This document shows positions 19,119 through 20,979 of a stretch of DNA of 20,979 nt, one piece after another. The stretch is from Larix sibirica (Eukaryota > Streptophyta > Pinopsida > Pinales > Pinaceae). Every line of letters begins with the position of its first letter. The first letter of the stretch is position 1. The stretch spans positions 18,689-39,667 of the forward strand of contig NWUY0300022124.1 of the NCBI GenBank assembly GCA_004151065.3, read 5' to 3'. A model generated the notes under the pieces. It made no database searches. It was not told the DNA's origin and worked only from the letters and a program-made list of their open reading frames with translations. A program made the translations under genes and the position numbers.

Positions 19119-19310
19119 AGACAAAAATTGTAACACATAGCCTATGATTGGATGGAAATCCCATCTACAACCAACTGGTGCGACAAAAGGTGTAACAAAG
19201 AGCCTGTGATTGGATGGAAATCCCATCTTCTACAACCAACTGGTGAGACAAAAGGTGTAACAAAGAACCTATGATTGGATGGAACTCCCATCTTCTACAA
19301 CCAACTAGTG
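19119..19310 (+). repeat. Three-copy tandem repeat, 62-65 bp units
   Basis: Units 19119-19180, 19181-19245 and 19246-19310. Each carries tgattggatgga, cccatct and ctacaaccaact in order. Unit 1 lacks three bases (ttc) after cccatc. Units 2 and 3 are closest to each other. Confidence 0.94.
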
Positions 19311-19960
19311 AATAGTTTCTAAAAGTTAATGTTGACTTATTTATGGAAGTGTAGAATTATTGTTGTTCTTGTTATGATTTTAAATCACTTGTTAGATTGT
19401 TATAAATTTAAATTACTTTATGGTTGTTTGATTATGAATGCGTGAATTAATCCCTTTAAACTACTAGGGTTCATACTATGAAAGGAAAGCACCCCAATTT
19501 CCTTTAATTCACCTGCCTTTTGCCCTTTTGCCCAAACCCTTAATTAGCATGAGCATAGGATTTATGAGTGAGGGTTCTCAAGATGTGGATAAAAGAAATG
19601 TCCTAAAACACCTAAAGCTTCTTATTTGATTCTTGATAGATGATTGATCTTGTTATCCTACGTGGAATTAGAGCTAGCTTGATGATTATGGTTGAGTTCC
19701 CTATCACAATCGATGTAGTCTTATTTTTGTTCATGTTTATTAAGACAAGGTCCTAGAGAAGGACATATGCCTCTACCTGATTATCTAATCCCATATCCAT
19801 ACATACTCTTATGAATCTTGTGTTCCTTTCAAACCTGTCAACATTTACAAATACTTCTTGAACTACGTGGACCTCCATTAATTCCCTTGAACCACTCAAT
19901 TTGCTGTCCACACGATATTTTTATTTTCACATCTATTTGGCATATTTAACCTAAATATGC
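19311..19960. other. Spacer, no gene seen
   Basis: No coding or element signature recognised on either strand. Confidence 0.5.
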
Positions 19961-20025
19961 TCCACCGATAAAGCTTATTTTTATACCTACTCCACCGATA
20001 AAGCTTATTTTTATACCTACTCCAC
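19961..20025 (+). repeat. Perfect 30-bp tandem duplication plus 5-bp partial third copy
   Basis: Units 19961-19990 and 19991-20020 (tccaccgataaagctt...) are identical, and tccac begins a third copy at 20021. The repeat contains a HindIII-type palindrome aagctt. Confidence 0.95.
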
Positions 20026-20029
20026 GTGG
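20022..20029 (+). promoter_or_regulatory. G-box-like palindrome CCACGTGG
   Basis: CACGTG core at 20023-20028 flanked symmetrically, the binding word of plant bZIP/bHLH factors. It sits at the edge of the 30-bp repeat, about 950 bases from the TATA-like site at the right edge. A short palindrome such as this can occur by chance. Confidence 0.3.
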
Positions 20030-20439
20030 CATTTATAAAATACATATAAACTGCACGAATTGTGCAAGTTCTTAACAAATATATAAGACATGGAAATTAA
20101 GTTGATTTATATTGTATGATCACATATAATTTTATAAACCTATAGACATAGCAAATAATCAACTTACTGAATTCCTGGAGCCGGGATTGTTTTGAAATGA
20201 TATTGCTGAAAATTTGAGGAGCTTCGCAATAACCACCTAGCACACATGGAGTTGAAATTTCTCAGATATTATATATATTCAAATTCAGCAATACACAGAA
20301 AAAAAAAAAGATAAATCCAACAGAAATACCAAAGGATTAAATCCTTAAACTGTGGTATCTTTCAAACGCATACTAATGTTACGCTATAATTAAATGATCA
20401 TGATGACGGTTTCTTTTAACGACACACATCTTAGATCAT
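20030..20439. other. AT-rich spacer with one exon-like stretch
   Basis: On the minus strand 20168-20236 is 69 bases, open, bounded by an upstream AG and followed by GTAAGTTG, a consensus 5' splice site. It reads VVIAKLLKFSAISFQNNPGS and three more residues. I know no matching protein. The acceptor side has a poor pyrimidine tract, so the exon reading is weak. Nothing else was recognised. Confidence 0.2.
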
Positions 20440-20616
20440 GATCAATGTTAGAACAAATCTTGAAGACCTACATAATACTGTTTCTTACCTGGAACAAATC
20501 TTAAATACCTACATACTATTAGAACAAATCTTGAAGATCAATGTTAGAACAAATCTTGAAGACCTACATACTATTGTTTCTTACTTAGAACAAATCTTAA
20601 ATACCTACATACTATT
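20440..20616 (+). repeat. 96-bp tandem duplication built on a shorter agaacaaatctt motif
   Basis: Units 20440-20535 and 20536-20616 (second one partial). Inside each, (t)(a/g)gaacaaatctt recurs: 20450, 20490, 20520, 20545 and 20586 approximately. The period is divisible by three, so a plus frame (20438-20662) stays open and encodes a repeated LEQILNTYILL-type peptide, probably without function. Confidence 0.88.
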
Positions 20617-20645
20617 GTTTCTTACTACCATAGGAAAGACACAGA

Positions 20646-20685
20646 GAGTAGATCACTGTTAGAACGAGTAGATCACTGTTAGAAC
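20646..20685 (+). repeat. Perfect 20-bp tandem duplication
   Basis: gagtagatcactgttagaac occurs at 20646-20665 and 20666-20685, immediately before another agaacaaatc-type word, so it joins the repeat cluster beginning at 20440. Confidence 0.95.
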
Positions 20686-20900
20686 AAATCAAATCTTGAA
20701 AGCCTTGGAAATTTACCTTTGAAATTAAAAAGTTGTCCATATTTCTATTGGCTTCCTTGTTCTAAAGCCATGTCCTGCTTGGTCTAAATATCTTTAACAA
20801 CCATGGCCGCGTACAGCACATTGAGATATTTTTAATTTCATACCGCTTAGAAACAACAATCGGTGGCCCTTCCCTCTTCCTGCCGCAATTAGTAGAAGAA

Positions 20901-20979
20901 AAATAGCAGAGCAGAGGAAGAATGCGGTAATATTCAGAGAAAGTATGTATAAATAGCAGAGCAGAGGAAGAATGCGGTA
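20901..20979 (+). repeat. Perfect 29-bp direct repeat at the right edge, period 50
   Basis: aaatagcagagcagagg and the following 12 bases are identical at 20901-20929 and 20951-20979. The second copy stops at the last base of the window, so the true repeat may extend further. Confidence 0.95.
20948..20955 (+). promoter_or_regulatory. TATA-box-like TATAAATA
   Basis: A canonical plant TATA word overlaps the start of the second 29-bp copy; the first copy has aaaaaata instead. A start site 25-35 bases on would fall at or just past the window edge. The preceding 100 bases are less AT-rich than the spacer and contain a C/T-rich stretch (20868-20883). No gene is visible inside the window to confirm it. 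Confidence 0.35.

Noticed and set aside
19119-19310. CRISPR-like array
   Set aside because: The units abut with no unique spacers and this is plant DNA; it is a plain tandem repeat.
20438-20662. Small gene encoding a repeated LEQILNTYILL peptide
   Set aside because: The frame is open only because a 96-bp duplication is a multiple of three. There is no start context or domain.
20809-20841. Short ORF in good start context (accATGGCC..., 10 codons)
   Set aside because: It is too short to support as a gene. It could be an upstream ORF only if transcription starts to its left, for which there is no evidence.
1-20979. A defence, toxin, biosynthetic or other novel gene system
   Set aside because: All recognisable proteins are parts of two retrotransposons. 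The unassigned open frames are short, broken or explained by repeats.

Overview
The window looks like nuclear DNA of a seed plant with a large, repeat-rich genome. The evidence is a plant L1-type LINE carrying a C-terminal RNase H domain, a Ty3/gypsy chromovirus primed by plant initiator-Met tRNA, long AT-rich spacers and no prokaryotic gene layout. Some wording of the reverse transcriptase motifs would fit a gymnosperm, but I cannot fix the species. I see no intact host gene. Almost everything recognisable is decayed transposable element, broken by stops and frameshifts.

Layout. (1) 1-5990, minus strand: a degenerate LINE read right to left as ORF1 (DUF4283-like region and zinc knuckle), endonuclease, reverse transcriptase, zf-RVT finger and RNase H. 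It runs off the left edge. A CpG-rich block at 6537-7185 is probably its 5' leader or promoter. (2) 7186-9977: AT-rich spacer with several two-copy tandem duplications and a 265-313 bp direct repeat pair. (3) 9978-10797, plus strand: an LTR, primer binding site and leader of a second LTR retrotransposon, cut off at an ambiguous base (N, 10798). (4) 10799-16214, minus strand: a nearly full-length chromovirus with gag, protease, RT, RNase H, integrase and chromodomain. One LTR is complete with an 8-bp terminal inverted repeat. The other lacks about 116 bp at the N and has a duplicated inner end. (5) 16192-17205: a 283-bp tandem duplication that starts inside the LTR and encodes a lysine-rich peptide twice, then a 92-bp duplication. 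(6) 17206-20979: mostly AT-rich spacer with a possible tRNA-derived SINE, a short unassigned coding-like fragment, further short tandem duplications, and a TATA-box-like site at the right edge next to a perfect 29-bp repeat.

The protein domains belong to two selfish elements: one would move by target-primed reverse transcription, the other by LTR integration. Neither copy is capable of movement as read. The clearest oddities are structural: the N-marked junction, the doubled LTR end with two polypurine-tract candidates, the duplication spanning the LTR/flank border, and the many two- and three-copy tandem duplications. I found no convincing new biological system.
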